60,000 nt of DNA from Symsagittifera roscoffensis (Eukaryota; Xenacoelomorpha; Acoela; Convolutidae): contig NC_087062.1 of NCBI RefSeq assembly GCF_963678635.1, forward strand, positions 22,123,789-22,183,788, given 5' to 3'. Both the position numbers and the translations under genes were made by a program. The notes below the pieces were generated by a model. It saw only the letters and a program-made list of their open reading frames with translations. It did no database searches and was not told where the DNA came from. Shown here piece by piece: positions 13,411-25,819 of this stretch; within the stretch, counting starts at the first letter, position 1; each line of letters starts with the position of its first letter.

Positions 13411-14983
13411 GTCAACAAAACCCGTTGTATCGATTGGGTCTGAATTGGTGGGGTGCTTTGAAGAAATACAAACAGTCTAAAAAATGATACAAAAAGCCAT
13501 TTTTTAATCCCATAGCAATGTTTCAACGCCTAGAAGCTTGAAGTATTGTATAAGTTTCAAATAGTCGGAAACTCGACCTTTCGCATGCCAATAGCAAACT
13601 GTTCGCCAAAAACATGAAGAAACAGTTAATGGATGGAAGGTCAAAAGCCTGTTGTATCGATTGGGTCTAAATTGGTGGGTTGCTTTGCAGAAACAAACAG
13701 TCCAAAAAATAGTACAAAAAGGGGCATTTCTTAAGCACATAGCAATTTTCAACGCCTAGATGCTTAATGTATTGCATAAGTTTTTAATAGTCGGAAATTC
13801 TACCTTTCGCATGCAAATAGCAAACTCCCTACCAAAATTATAGAGAAGCAGTTTAATGAGATAAGGTCAATAAAACCCGTTGTATCGATTGGGTCTGAAT
13901 TGGCGAAGTCTTTTGGAGAAACACGATGAGTCCAAAAAATGAGTAACAAAACGGCCATTTCTCAAGCCCATAGCAACTTTCCAACGCTATGATGTTAATT
14001 GTAATGTGTAAGTTTCAAACAGTCGGAAACTCGACCTTTCGCATGCCAATAGCAAACTCTTCGCCAAAATTATGGAGAAGCAGTTTATGGAGGGAAGTCA
14101 CTAACAACCGTTGTATCCATTGGGTCTGAATTGAAGGGGTCTTATGGACAAACACGATTAGTCCAAAAAATGAGTAACAAAACGGCCATTTCTTAAGCCC
14201 ATAGCAACTTTCCAACGCAATGATGCTAATTATAATGTGTAAGTTTCAAATGGTCGGAAACTCGACCTTTCGTATGCCAACAGCAAACTCTTCGCCAAAA
14301 TTATGGTGAAGCAGTTTATGGAAGGAAGGTTACTAACAACCGTTGTATCCATTGGGTCTGAATTGGTGGGGTCTTTTGGAGAAACATGATTATTCCAAAA
14401 ATTGAGTAACAAAACGGCAATTTCTTAAGCCTAAAGCGACTTTCCAACGCTATGATACTAATTGTAACGTGAAAGTTTCAAATAGTCGAAAACGCGACCT
14501 TTCGCATGTGTATAACAAACTCCCTGACAAAATTATGGAGTAGCCGTTTATGGAGGGAAGGTCAATAAAACACGTTGTATCGATTGGGTCTGAATTGGTG
14601 GAGTGCTTTGGAGAAATACAAACAGTCCAAAAATGGTACAAAAACGGCCATTTCTTCAGCCCATAGCAATTTTTCAACGCCTAGATGCTTAATGTATTGT
14701 ATAAGTTTCAAAAAGTCGGAAACTTGACCTCTCGCATGCCAGTAGCAAACTCTTCGCGAAAATTATGAAGAAACAGTTTATGGAAGGAAGGTCACTAACA
14801 ACCGTTGTATCGATTGGGTCTGAATTGGTGGGGTGTTTTAGAGAAACCCGTTTAGTCCAAAAAATGAGTAACAAAACGGCCAATTCTTAAGCCCATAGCA
14901 ATTTTCCAACGCAATGATGCTAATTAAAAAGTGTAAGTTTCAAATGGTCGGAAACTCGACCTTTCGTATGCCAACAGCAAAGT

Positions 14984-17066
14984 CTTCGCCAAAATTATGG
15001 TGAAGCAGTTTATGGAAGGAAGGTCACTAACAACCGTTGTATCCATTGGGTCTGAATTGGTGGGGTCTTTTGGAGAAACATGATTATTCCAAAAATTGAG
15101 TAACAAAACGGCCATTTCTTAAGCCAATGGCAATTTTCCAACGCTATGATCCTAATTGTAATGTGTAAGTTTTTATATAGTCGGAAAATCGATTTTTCGC
15201 ATGTGTATAGCAATCTCCCTCACAAAATTATGGAAACGCTATTTATGGCGGAAAGGTCACTAACACCCGTTGTATCGATTGGGTCAGAATTGGTGGAGTC
15301 ATTTGGAGAAACACGAGCACTCCAAAAAATGATTGAAAAAACGGCAATTTCTTAAGCCTAAAGCGACTTTCCAACGCTATGATGCTAATTGTAACGTGAA
15401 AGTTTCAAATAGTCGAAAACGTGACCTTTCGCATGTGTATAACAAACTCCCTGCCAAAATTATGGAGTAGCCGTTTGTGGAGGGAAGGTCAATAAAACCC
15501 GTTGTATCGATTGGGTGTGAATTGGTGGAGTGCTTTGGAGAAATACAAACAGTCCAAAAAATGGTACAAAAACGGCCATTTCTTAAGCCCATAGCAATTT
15601 TTCAACACCTAGATGCTTAATGTATTGTATAAATTTCAAAAAGTCGGAAACTCGACCTCTCGCATGCCAATAGCAAACTCTTCGCCAAAATTATGGTGAA
15701 GCAGTTTATGGAAGGAAGGTCACTAACAACCGTTGTATCCATTGGGTCTGAATTGGTGGGGTCTTTTGGAGAAACATGATTATTCCAAAAATTGAGTAAC
15801 AAAACGGCCATTTCTTAAGCCAATGGCAATTTTCCAACGCTATGATCCTAATTGTAATGTGTAAGTTTTTATTTAGTCGGAAAATCGATTTTTCGCATGT
15901 GTATAGCAATCTCCCTCACAAAATTATGGAAACGCTATTTATGGCGGAAAGGTCACTAACACCCGTTGTATCGATTGGGTCAGAATTGGTGGAGTCATTT
16001 GGAGAAACACGAGCACTCCAAAAAATGATTGAAAAAACGGCAATTTCTTAAGCCTAAAGCGACTTTCCAACGCTATGATGCTAATTGTAACGTGAAAGTT
16101 TCAAATAGTCGAAAACGTGACCTTTCGCATGTGTATAACAAACTCCCTGCCAAAATTATGGAGTAGCCGTTTGTGGAGGGAAGGTCAATAAAACCCGTTG
16201 TATCGATTGGGTGTGAATTGGTGGAGTGCTTTGGAGAAATACAAACAGTCCAAAAAATGGTACAAAAACGGCCATTTCTTAAGCCCATAGCAATTTTTCA
16301 ACACCTAGATGCTTAATGTATTGTATAAGTTTCACAAAGTCGGAAACTCGACCTCTCGCATGCCAATAGCAAACTCTTCGCCAAAATTATGGTGAAGCAG
16401 TTTATGGAAGGAAGGTCACTAACAACCGTTGTATCCATTGGGTCTGAATTGGTGGGGTCTTTTGGAGAAACATGATTATTCCAAAAATTGAGTAACAAAA
16501 CGGCCATTTTTTAAGCCAATGGCAATTTTCCAACGCTATGATCCTAATTGTAATGTGTAAGTTTTTATATAGTCGGAAAATCGATTTTTCGCATGTGTAT
16601 AGCAATCTCCCTCACAAAATTATGGAAACGCTATTTATGGCGGAAAGGTCACTAACACCCGTTGTATCGATTGGGTCAGAATTGGTGGAGTCATTTGGAG
16701 AAACACGAGCACTCCAAAAAATGATTGAAAAAACGGCAATTTCTTAAGTCTAAAGCGACTTTCCAACGCTATGATGCTAATTGTAACGTGAAAGTTTCAA
16801 ATAGTCGAAAACGCGACCTTTCGCATGTGTATAACAAACTCCCTGCCAAAATTATGTAGTAGCCGTTTATAGAGGGAAGGTCAATAAAACCTGTTGTATC
16901 GATTGGGTGTGAATTGGTGGAGTGCTTTGGAGAAATACAAACAGTCCAAAATGGTACAAAAACGGCCATTTCTTAAGCCCATATCAATTTTTCAACACCT
17001 AGATGCTTAATGTATTGTATAAGTTTCAAAAAGTGGGAAACTCGACCTCTCGCATGCCAATAGCAA
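14984..17066. repeat. Higher-order repeat, three 696-bp units
   Basis: Three consecutive units (14984-15679, 15680-16375, 16376-about 17066) are spaced 696 bp, which is three monomers. Diagnostic variants such as GATTATTCCAAAAATTGAG and CAATCTCCCTCACAAAATTATGG recur once per unit. This is a second, independent higher-order organisation within the same array. Confidence 0.92.
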
Positions 17067-19080
17067 ACTCTTCGCGAAAATTATGAAGAAACAGTTTATG
17101 GAAGGAAGGTCACTAACAACCGTTGTATCGATTGGGTCTGAAATGGTGGGGTGTTTTGGAGAAACACGTTTAGTCCAAAAAATGAGTAACAAAACGGCCA
17201 ATTCTTTAGCCCATAGCAATTTTCCAACGCTATGATGCAAAATTGTAATGTGTAAGTTTTTATTTAGTCGGAAAATCAATTTTTCCCATGTCTATTAAAC
17301 TCCCTAACAAAATCATGGAAACGCTGTTTATGGATGAAAGGTCACTAACACCCGTTGTATCGATTGGGTCTGAATTGGTGGAGTCTTTTGGGAAAAACAC
17401 GAGCACTCCGAAAAATAAGTAAAAAAAAACTGTCATTTCTTAAGCCTGAAGCAACTTTCCAACGCTGTGATGCTAATTGTTACGTGAAAGTTTCGAATAG
17501 TCGAAAACGCGACCTTTCACATGTGTATAACAAACTCCCTACCAAAATTATGGAGTAGCCGTTTATGGAGGGAAAGTCAAATAAAACCCATTGTATCAAT
17601 TGGGTCTGAATTGGTGGGGTGCCTTCGAGAAACACGTTTAGTCCAAAAAATGAGTAACAAAACGGCCATTTCTTAAGCCCATAGCAACTTTCCAACAATA
17701 AAGATGCAAAATTGTAAAGTGTAAGTTTTTATTTAGTCGGAAAATGATTTTTCGCATGTGTATAGCAATCTCCCTTACAAAACTATGGAAACGCTATTTA
17801 TGGCGGAAAGGTCACTAAAACCCGTTGTATCGATTGGGTCAGAATTGGTGGAGTCATTTGGAGAAACACGAGCACTCCAAAAAATGATTGAAAAAACGGC
17901 AATTTCTTAAACCTAAAGCGACTTTCCAACGCTATGATGCTAATTGTAACGTGAAAATTTCAAATAGTCGAAAACGCGACCTTTCGCATGTGTATAACAA
18001 ACTCCCTGCCAAAATTATGGAATAGCCGTTTATGGAGGGAAGGTCAATAAAACCCGTTGTATCGATTGGGTCTGAATTGGTGGAGTGCTTTGGAGAAATA
18101 CAAACAGTCCAAAAAATGGTACAAAAACGGCCATTTCTTAAGCCCATAGCAATTTTTCAACACCTAGATGCTTAAGGTATTAAATAAGTTTTAAATAGTC
18201 GAAAATTCTACCTTTCGCATGCCAATAGCAAACTCCTTGCCAAAATTATGGAGAAGCAGTTTATGGAAGGAAGGTCACTAACAACCGTTGTATCGATTGG
18301 ATCTGAATTGGTGGGGTCATTTGGAGAAACCCGATTAGACCAAAAAGTGAGTAACAAAACGGCCATTTCTAAAGCCCATAGCAACTTTCCAACGCTATGG
18401 TGCAAATTGTAATATGTAAGTTTTTATTTAGTCGGAAAATCGATTTTTCCCATGTCTATTAAACTCCCTAACAAAATCATGGAAACGCTGTTTATGGAGG
18501 AAAGGTCACTAACACCCGTTGTATCGATTGGGTCTGAATTGGTGGAGTCTTTTGGGAAAACACGAGCACTCCGAAAAATAAGTAAGAAAACTGTCATTTC
18601 TTAAGCCTAAAGCAACTTCCAAACGCTATGATGCTAATTGTAACGTGAAAGTTTCAAATAGTCGAAAACTCGACCTTTCGCATGTGTATAGCAAACTCTC
18701 TACAAAAATTATGGAGTAGCCGTTTATGGAGGGAAGGTCAACAAAACCCGTTGTATCGATTGGGTCTGAATTGGTGGGGTGCTTTGGAGAAATACAAACA
18801 GTCCAAAAAATGGTACAAAAACCGCCATTTGTTAAGCCCATAGCAATTTTTCAACGCCTAGATGCTTAATGTATTGTATAAATTTTAAATAGTCGGAAAT
18901 TCGACCCTTCGCATGTGTATAGCAAACCCCCTACCAAAAATATAGAGTAGCCATTTAGGGAGGTAAGGTCACTAAAATCCGTTCTATCAATTGAACCTTG
19001 GATCTACAAATTGGCGGACTTTTTTGAAGAAACACGAACAGTCCAAAAAATGAGTCAAAATGTCAAAAAAATGAGTCAAA

Positions 19081-21000
19081 ATGTAAAAATGTCAAATGTC
19101 ATAGCAGCTTTCCGACCACAATTGAGAAGAATCTGCGATTGCAGAATTAAAAATAAACGTCAAAATGCCAAAAGTTTGGACATTTCCTAAGGCCAATCCA
19201 AAAATAGAGAGGACCCGCCTATTCAGCGTATATCCTACAACCTGTTGCTTTGATTAAACCCTTAAGTTCAGAACTGGCAAGAACGTTGTATTCTGGCTTC
19301 AAGCCCATATAAACCTGTTCGATCGATTGAAATCTTAGCCCCAGAATTAACACGATGGAATTGGAGAAGTTGAATTTGTTTTCAAAGAGTAAAAGAATTT
19401 TAAAAATGACATTTTTTCAAGTCCATAGCGTTTTCCCTGTTAAAGTTGGGGACTCAGCTTCAGCAGGGAAGATCCCATTTACCGTTTTTTTTTCGATTGA
19501 AGATTCAGAAACGTTTTGGAGAGGCAAAACCCAAAAATCAAACGCAGAGGCGAAGCTTCGCGCCACTTCCGATACTAGACGAACATATCATTTAAACTAA
19601 CTGACAAAAATGGGACGGATGCCGCATATAAAGTCAAAAACAATCTAAAAAAATTTCCATATATAACTTGATTTTGCCTTGAATAGAACTCCTTACTGAT
19701 AGATATACCAAAAAAGACAAACTTATGTTAAATTAGCATATTCAAAAAATTACACAGGCGCAGCAGCAATTCGCAAACACAAGCGAGGAAAATGCAAAAA
19801 CGAGCTCTAAACAGGCAAAACAAAGTGAAAAAAAAAGACTAAAAATACAACTTGAGAAAATTTTATTGCTGAGATTAGGAGAATCTTGTTTTCACGTCTG
19901 CTCCACGATCGCTTGTATTTTTATAAACAATAGCCACCAATCAAGCAGCTACAGTGTCTATCAAATTTCCAAGGCTATGTAGCAAAAACTCGTCAATAAA
20001 AATAAAATTATTTCTGTTCCGGATTTGAAAATTATTTATGATAAATTTATTTTTGTTCTGAATTTGAATCTCCGGTCTGATGATTGAAAGTGCCACGTCC
20101 TGTCATCTGCGCCACGGTAGCTTGGAAGTAAACTAGTGGCCCAGCTAAGGTTGGATGAGCCTATATTAATATTTTGTATCAGATTGTACGGATACGCAAA
20201 TGGGTAACTTTGAAAATTTAAAAAATGAGTTTACGCAAAATTAGTGATTTCTCTGCTTAAGTAGAGGATTCGCCACTGATTTAAAAGATAAAACTACTAC
20301 TACTATCTCCTTCAAGTAATCACTTTCTCTCAGATTTGGCTGGATCAAAAACTTAAAAAATTACTTTTCCTATATCAATAAACTTTTTTCGTCTAAAGCA
20401 TGGGAATAGCTTTTCTCTTACTCAGGGAAAATTTCGACACCCTAAACTTCAGACTGAGCCCTCAATATCAGATTTCGCTAGTAGTTTTTGGGAAAAGTGA
20501 TAAAATTTCAAAAATAATGGTAAAAAAGGATTTTTCAGAAGTCCATATTGGCTTTTTTTTACAAACAATCAGGGGAGTAACAGATTACGCAGACAAATCC
20601 AAGTACCAATTTAGTTTGATAAACTATCAACCTCAGAACCAGTAGGTCAGTTTTTGAAGAAAGAAATTCCAAAAACAAACAGGCAACATTTCAAATATTG
20701 GACCTTTGCTAATGCCATATTTTTTCGAAACGTAATGCATAGACGCTTGCGCAAAAGAGAGCGTCATAACTGTAACATTTTTTGCTTTTGATTAACCCCT
20801 TATCTCATTTCGCAGGGATAAAAGAAGAAAAAAAAATAACCAAAATGTCAAAAATGGGTATGTTTGAAGCCATAACTTTTTCTATCAAACTTAGCCGCTT
20901 AAGAAAGATCCCCAAAATTTGTTCTTTTGATTGGAACCTTTATCTCAGATTCTTGCTTTCAATATTTGAGGAAATGAAAAAAAAAACAGTCATAAATATT
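19081..21000. repeat. Strongly decayed satellite relics at the array edge
   Basis: After 19080 the clear monomers end, but their landmarks persist in eroded form and order. TTCGATTGAAGATTCAGAAACG then TTTTGGAGAGGCAAAACCCAAAAATC near 19490-19540 resembles the ATCGATTGGGTCTGAATTGG...TTTTGGAGAAACACG...CCAAAAAATGAG stretch of the monomer. TTTTTCAGAAGTCCATAT near 20534 resembles CATTTCTTAAGCCCATAG. TTTTTGAAGAAAGAAATTCC near 20650 fits the same position. No gene is seen here. This part has accumulated far more substitutions than the array core. Confidence 0.5.
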
Positions 21001-23160
21001 CCTACTGAAACTTTCGAAGGTCGTAGAAAGTGGAGTAAAATGAAGAGACCAGCGAATTATACAGGCACATACAAGAACAGCCGACTTTTCCAGGACCTGT
21101 TGGAGCAAAAATGTCAGTTTGCATCACAATTCGAGCCCTGGATTTTTTTCGCTAAGACATCAAAGTCACCACTACGCGAATCGTGCAAAACAAGACACGT
21201 TTCGGTGTGAACAAACTTCGAAGAATTTTTTCTGAAAAAAATCAACTCAACCTAAATACGTTCAATGTCAATTCAAAACTTTCCAAAGCTACTCAAAAAT
21301 CCATATAACATACATTCTCATAATACGTTTATCAAACAGTATTTGAATGATTTATGGATTTTATAACACAAGTTTGAGCAACACTTGATATTCGTAAGAG
21401 TAACACAACAAGCCTATTCACCAAAAAACTTGTCAGAAGATAGCCCGATTTTCATATTTGTTGTGGAAGCTAATTTGGTGAAGCAATATCAATCAAGTCT
21501 TCCATCCGCCAAGGCGTGATCTCTTATCCGCTTAATCGATGGTTTTTTTTAATTATTCAGTTCAATTACGATTTGCACAAAATTTTTTGCGGCAAAATCC
21601 TTGTCTTCTAAGTATCAACAAATCATAATCATTGGTGAGACTTGATTAGTACAAAATTTAAATTTAGGTTACCTGCAGAGCGACCTGTGACCCGAAAGAA
21701 TTAATTTCAATATTTCTTATATCAAAACTTCTGATTTCAATAATTGATCATTGGTACCACAGCTGAAGGATTATTGCAAAAATTTGCGAAGTGCTAGGAG
21801 TGCTAAGGGAATAGCTTTTCTCTTACTCAGGGAAAATTTCGACACCCTAAATTTCAGACTGAACCCTCAAAATCAGATTTCCCTAAAAGTTTTTGGGAAA
21901 AGTGATAAAATTTCAAAAATAATGGTAAAAATGGATTTTTCAGAAGTCCATATCGGCTTTTTTTTTACAAACAATCAGGGGGGTAACAGATTACGCAGAC
22001 AAATCTAAGTACCATTTCAGTTTGATAAACTATCAACCTCAGAACCAGTAGGTCAATTTTTGAAGAAAAAATTGCAAAAACAAACAGGCAACATTTCAAA
22101 TTTTGGACCTTTGCAAATGCCATATTTTTTCGAAACCTAATGCATAGACGCTTGCGCAAAAGAGCGTCATAACTGTAAAATTTTTTGCTTTCGATCAACC
22201 CCTTATCTCGTTTAGCAGGGATAAAAGTAGAAAAAAAATAACCAAAATGTCAAAAAATGGGTATGTTTGAGGCCATAACTTTTTCGATCAAACTTAGCCG
22301 CTTGAGAAGAAAGATCCCCAAAATTTGTTCTTTTGATTGGATCTTTTATCTCAGATTCTTGCTTTCAATATTTGAGGAAATGCAAAAAAAACGGTTCATA
22401 CATTTTCCTACTGTAACTTTCGAAGGTCGTAGAACGTGGAGTAAAATGAAGAGACCAGCGAATTATACAGGCACATACAAGAGCAGCCAATTTTTCCAGG
22501 ACCTGTTGGAGCAAAAATGTCAGTTTGCATCACAACTCGAGCCCTGGATTTTTTTCGCCAAGACATCAAAGTCACCACTACGCGAATCGTGCAAAACAAG
22601 ACACGTTTCGGTGTGAACAAACTTCGAAGAATTTTTTCTGAAAAAAAATCACCTCAACCTAAATACGTTCAATATCAATTCAAAATTTCCAAAGCTACCC
22701 CAAAATCCAAATACCATACATTCTCATAATACGTTTATCAAACAGTATTTGAATGATTTATGTATTTTATAACACAAGTTTGAGCAACACTTGATATTCG
22801 TAAGAGTAACACAACAAGCCTATTCATCAAAAAACTTGTCAGAAGATAGCCCGATTTTTATATTTGTTGTGGAAGCTAATTCGGTGCAGCAATATCAATC
22901 AAGTCTTACATCCGCCAAGGCGTGGTCTCTTATCCGCTTAATCGATGGCGTTTTTTTTTTTAATTATTCAGTTCAATTACGATTTGCACAAAACTTTTTG
23001 CGGCAAAACCCTTGTCTTCTAAGTATCAACAAATCAAATTCATTTGTGAGACATGATTAGTACAAAATTTAAATTTAGGTTACCTGCAGATCGACCTGTG
23101 ACCCGAAAGAATTAATTGCAATATTTCTTGTATCAAAACTTCTGATTTCACTAATTGATC
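20402..23160. repeat. Tandem duplication, about 1.4-kb units
   Basis: The sequence starting GGGAATAGCTTTTCTCTTACTCAGGG at 20402 returns at 21809, and a string of shared segments follows in the same order to about 23,160, with a period of about 1407 bp and clear divergence between units. Each unit contains the open plus-strand stretch around ATGAAGAGACCAGCGAATTATAC (21041 and 22447) and ends at the left arm of the long hairpin. No domain is recognised in the open stretches. Confidence 0.8.
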
Positions 23161-23384
23161 ATTGGTACCACAGCTGAAGGATTATAGCAAAAAAAAAGCT
23201 AACAGTGCTAAGAGTCTTAGCACTAATTGCAAATTTTTGCAAAAGTCCTTTAGCTGTGGTACCAATGGTCAATCATTGAAATCAGAAGTTTTGGTACAAG
23301 AAATATTCAAGGCTTTTATGAGTAAACAATTTTCAAGGTCTTAGCCTAAGACCTTGATAAATTTTTACTCACAAAAGCCTTGAA
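23161..23384. repeat. Twin hairpins, copy 1
   Basis: Two adjacent inverted repeats. The first (23161-23266) runs from ATTGGTACCACAGCTGAAGG to its near reverse complement CCTTTAGCTGTGGTACCAAT, meeting at AGTGCTAAGAGTCTTAGCACT. The second (23306-23384) runs from TTCAAGGCTTTTATGAGTAA to TTACTCACAAAAGCCTTGAA, meeting at AAGGTCTTAGCCTAAGACCTT. This copy has more arm mismatches than copies 2 and 3. An orphan left arm is found at about 21753-21800. Confidence 0.85.
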
Positions 23385-23712
23385 TTTCGAGCTCATACAA
23401 AAGGAGTGCGTCAAAATAATGTGATTCGACTTCGGCCCTCACTTCCAATGAAAATCAAGTGGCAGAAATCATTTGCCATTAATTAGCCATTGGAACTTAA
23501 GCAATCAATAATGATTACCATTCTAGTCACATTCAATGAAAAAAAAAATTAATTACTGTGGGTCGCTGTCATCAACAGCACACCAACTTCGCTCAATCTT
23601 GATTACAACTTTTTTACCAATAGAAAACTACATCATGATTGAATTTCAAGGTTACTTTCTTTAATCATTGTAATAAATTTATACGAGACTCGACAGTCCT
23701 GATTTTCCTTAC

Positions 23713-23875
23713 CTCATTTCGGCTGCGGACGTGGTGGAGGTTTAGGTATGAAAGATGGGATAGCTTGTTCTTTGTTCAGACCCAGTGCTCTGGCGCAGGA
23801 GTCTGAGTCCCTTGTTACTACATCAGAGCGAGACCAATTAGATCTTCGCACATATCTTGAATCTTGCTCACTCAT
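23713..23875 (-). pseudogene. Candidate first exon, copy 1 (in-frame stop at its end)
   Basis: Starts with ATG (MSEQDSRYVRRSNWSRSD...) and runs 163 nt to a donor-like GAG|GTAAGG. It is basic at the start, followed by ALGLNKEQAIPSFIPKPP and a proline-rich end. Compared with copies 2 and 3 it has several amino-acid changes but no length change. Here the codon before the donor reads TGA (CCG AAA TGA G|GTAAGG) where the others have AGA, so this copy would terminate. No known domain is recognised. The neighbouring DNA is repetitive, so this may be part of a transposon instead of a host gene. Confidence 0.35.
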
Positions 23876-24451
23876 AGCTCTTCACACAAGTGCTTGATTT
23901 AATCTCAGTGTTAAAACTTGAAATCTGAATTTCTGGGCCTAGAACGCGTTTATCGCTTTTATAAAGAATATACTTGATTTAATGTTCAGAACTACAATAG
24001 AATTTTCACGATCAATATGTTGTTTCTGGCGCATGAAAATTATCAAGCCTTGCTTCAAGGAAAGACTGAAAAAGATATCCTTCATATAAATAATCATTTG
24101 GAATCTTACACATCGCGTAATAACCAAATCAATAATTACATCAAGACGCAATTTTTGTAAAAGCAACTAATTAAAAATGTGAGACATTTAAATCTAAGTA
24201 GCACACAGCTCAAAAGCAAAGATCAATAAATCGAAACAGTAGAAGCAGTAGAAGCAGTCCGCAAAAAAAAGAGAAAAATTTCGAAAAATTTATTGAGAGC
24301 TTGATTTTTGAGATGGTGAAAGAACACACGGCAAAAAACGACGTTTTAACGCCGATTTTGGAAAATTTGTTTTTCAAGCGCGCTTAACCTCCAAGTAGAT
24401 TATATTGGCGCCTTAGAAAATAGTTTATGGAAGAGCAAAAATCAAAAAAAC

Positions 24452-24515
24452 GCCTGGCTCCCTTTTTGAAAAGAACGCCTTGCTCCCAACCTAAGAAGAA
24501 CGCCTGGCTCTGTTT
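24452..24515. repeat. Short tandem motif AACGCCTGGCTCC, degenerate copies
   Basis: Three copies of about 25 bp each contain AACGCCTGGCTC or AACGCCTTGCTC, separated by A/T-rich spacers. The same motif is better preserved at 26555-26625. The duplicate of this stretch is at about 28357-28420. Confidence 0.65.
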
Positions 24516-25269
24516 TACCAATCATATTCTTTTGTAGGTCGTAGAACGTAGAGTAAAATGAAGAGACCAGCGAATTATACAGGCACAAACAAGAGCAGCC
24601 GATTTTTCCAGGACCTGATGGAGCAAAGCTGTCAGTTTGCATCACAATTCGAGCCCTGGATTTTTTTCGCCAAGGCATCAAAGTCACCACTACGCGAATG
24701 GTGCAAAACAAGACACGTTTCGGTGTGAACAAACTTCGATGAATTTTTTCTGGAAAAAATCAACTCAACCTAACTACGTTCAATGTCAATTCAAAACTTT
24801 CAAAAGCTACCCAAAAATCAAAATACCATACATTCTCATAATACGTTTATCAAACAGTATTTGAATGATTTATGGATTTTATAACACAAGTTTGAGCACT
24901 ACTTGATATTCGTAAGAGTACCACAACAAGCCTATTCACCAAAAAACTTGTCGGAAGATAGCCCAATTTTTATATTTGTTGTGGAAGCTACTTCGGTGAA
25001 GCAATATCAATCAAGTCTTCCATCCGCCAAGGCGTGGTCTCTTATCCGCTTAATCGATGGCGTTTTTTTAAAATTATTCAGTTCAATTACGATTTGCACA
25101 AAATTTTCTGCGGCAAAACCCTTGTCTTCTAAGTATCAACAAATCATATTTATTTGTGAGACATGATTAGTACAAAATCTAAATTTAGGTTACCTGCAGA
25201 TCGAACTGTGATCCGAAAAAATTAATTGAATTTTTCTTGTATCAAAACTTTTGATTTCAATAATTGATC

Positions 25270-25492
25270 ATTGGTACCACAGCTGAAGGATTATTGCAAA
25301 AATTTGCAAACAGTGCTAAGAGTCTTAGCACTGTTTGCAAATTTTTGCAATATTCCTTTAGCTGTGGTACCAATGGTAAATTATCGAAAGCAGAAGTTTT
25401 GGTACAAGAAATATTCAAGGCTTTTATGAGTAAAAATTTTTCAAGGTCTTAGCCTAAGACCTTGAAAAATTTTTACTCACAAAAGCCTTGAA
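25270..25492. repeat. Twin hairpins, copy 2
   Basis: The first hairpin (25270-25374) has arms of about 52 nt with a one-base centre and only a few mismatches. The second (25414-25492) has arms of about 39 nt. They are separated by about 39 nt. Either strand would fold into two long stem-loops. There is no transposase, and the arms do not bound a larger element. Confidence 0.9.
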
Positions 25493-25819
25493 CTTCGAGT
25501 TCATACAAAAGGAGTGCGTCAAAATAATGTGATTCGACTTCGGCCCTCACTTCCAATGAAAATCAAGTGGCAGAAATCATTTGCCATTAATTAGCCATTG
25601 GACCTTAGGCAATCAATAATGATTACCATTCTAGTCACATTTAATGAAAAAAAAACTAATTACTGTGGGTCGCTGTCATCAACAGCACACCAACTTCGCT
25701 CAATCTTGATTACAACTTTTTTACCAATAGAAAACTACATCATGATTGAACTTCAAGGTTACTTTCTTTAATCATTGTAACAAATTTATACGAGACTCGA
25801 CAGTCCTGATTTTCCTTAC

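Larger units (their letters stand above)
2535..19080. repeat. Satellite array, about 231-bp monomers
   Basis: About 16.5 kb is filled by head-to-tail monomers of about 225-238 bp. Landmarks recur in fixed order: AGTCGGAAACTCGACC, TTTCGCATG, AGCAAACTC, AAAATTATGGAG, GTTTATGGA, GTTGTATCGATTGGGTC, GAATTGGTGG, TTTTGGAGAAACAC, GCCATTTCTTAAGCC, CAACTTTCCAACGCTATGATGC. At least three subtypes are told apart by the bases around GTTTATGG: GAAGCAGTTTATGG, GTAGCCGTTTATGG and GAAACGCTGTTTATGG. About 70 monomers fit the length. Some are truncated, for example those joined at CGTTGTATCGATAGTCC. Because 231 is divisible by 3, long open frames arise on the minus strand by repetition alone; I do not regard these as genes. 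A centromeric, pericentromeric or other heterochromatic location is an inference. Confidence 0.95.

Noticed and set aside
2535-19080. Dozens of open frames of 60-197 codons in the satellite, many on the minus strand and repeated
   Set aside because: The monomer length of 231 is a multiple of 3, so an open frame persists across monomers, and identical frames follow the higher-order repeat copying. Composition is not protein-like and indels break the frames elsewhere.
2535-19080. CRISPR-like or integron-like array
   Set aside because: Repeats are contiguous without unique spacers, units are far too long, and the surrounding DNA is eukaryotic.
2535-19080. CENP-B box in the monomer
   Set aside because: TTTCGCATGCCAATAGC has the TTCG start but not the required downstream CGGG core. 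No monomer I checked contains a full box.
20782-22620. Open plus-strand frames of 119-142 codons around KMKRPANYTGTYK as genes
   Set aside because: They lie in duplicated AT-rich DNA, contain long K/F-rich low-complexity parts derived from decayed satellite, and the later copies (24558, 28463) lose the upstream frame. The core could still be a small conserved segment.
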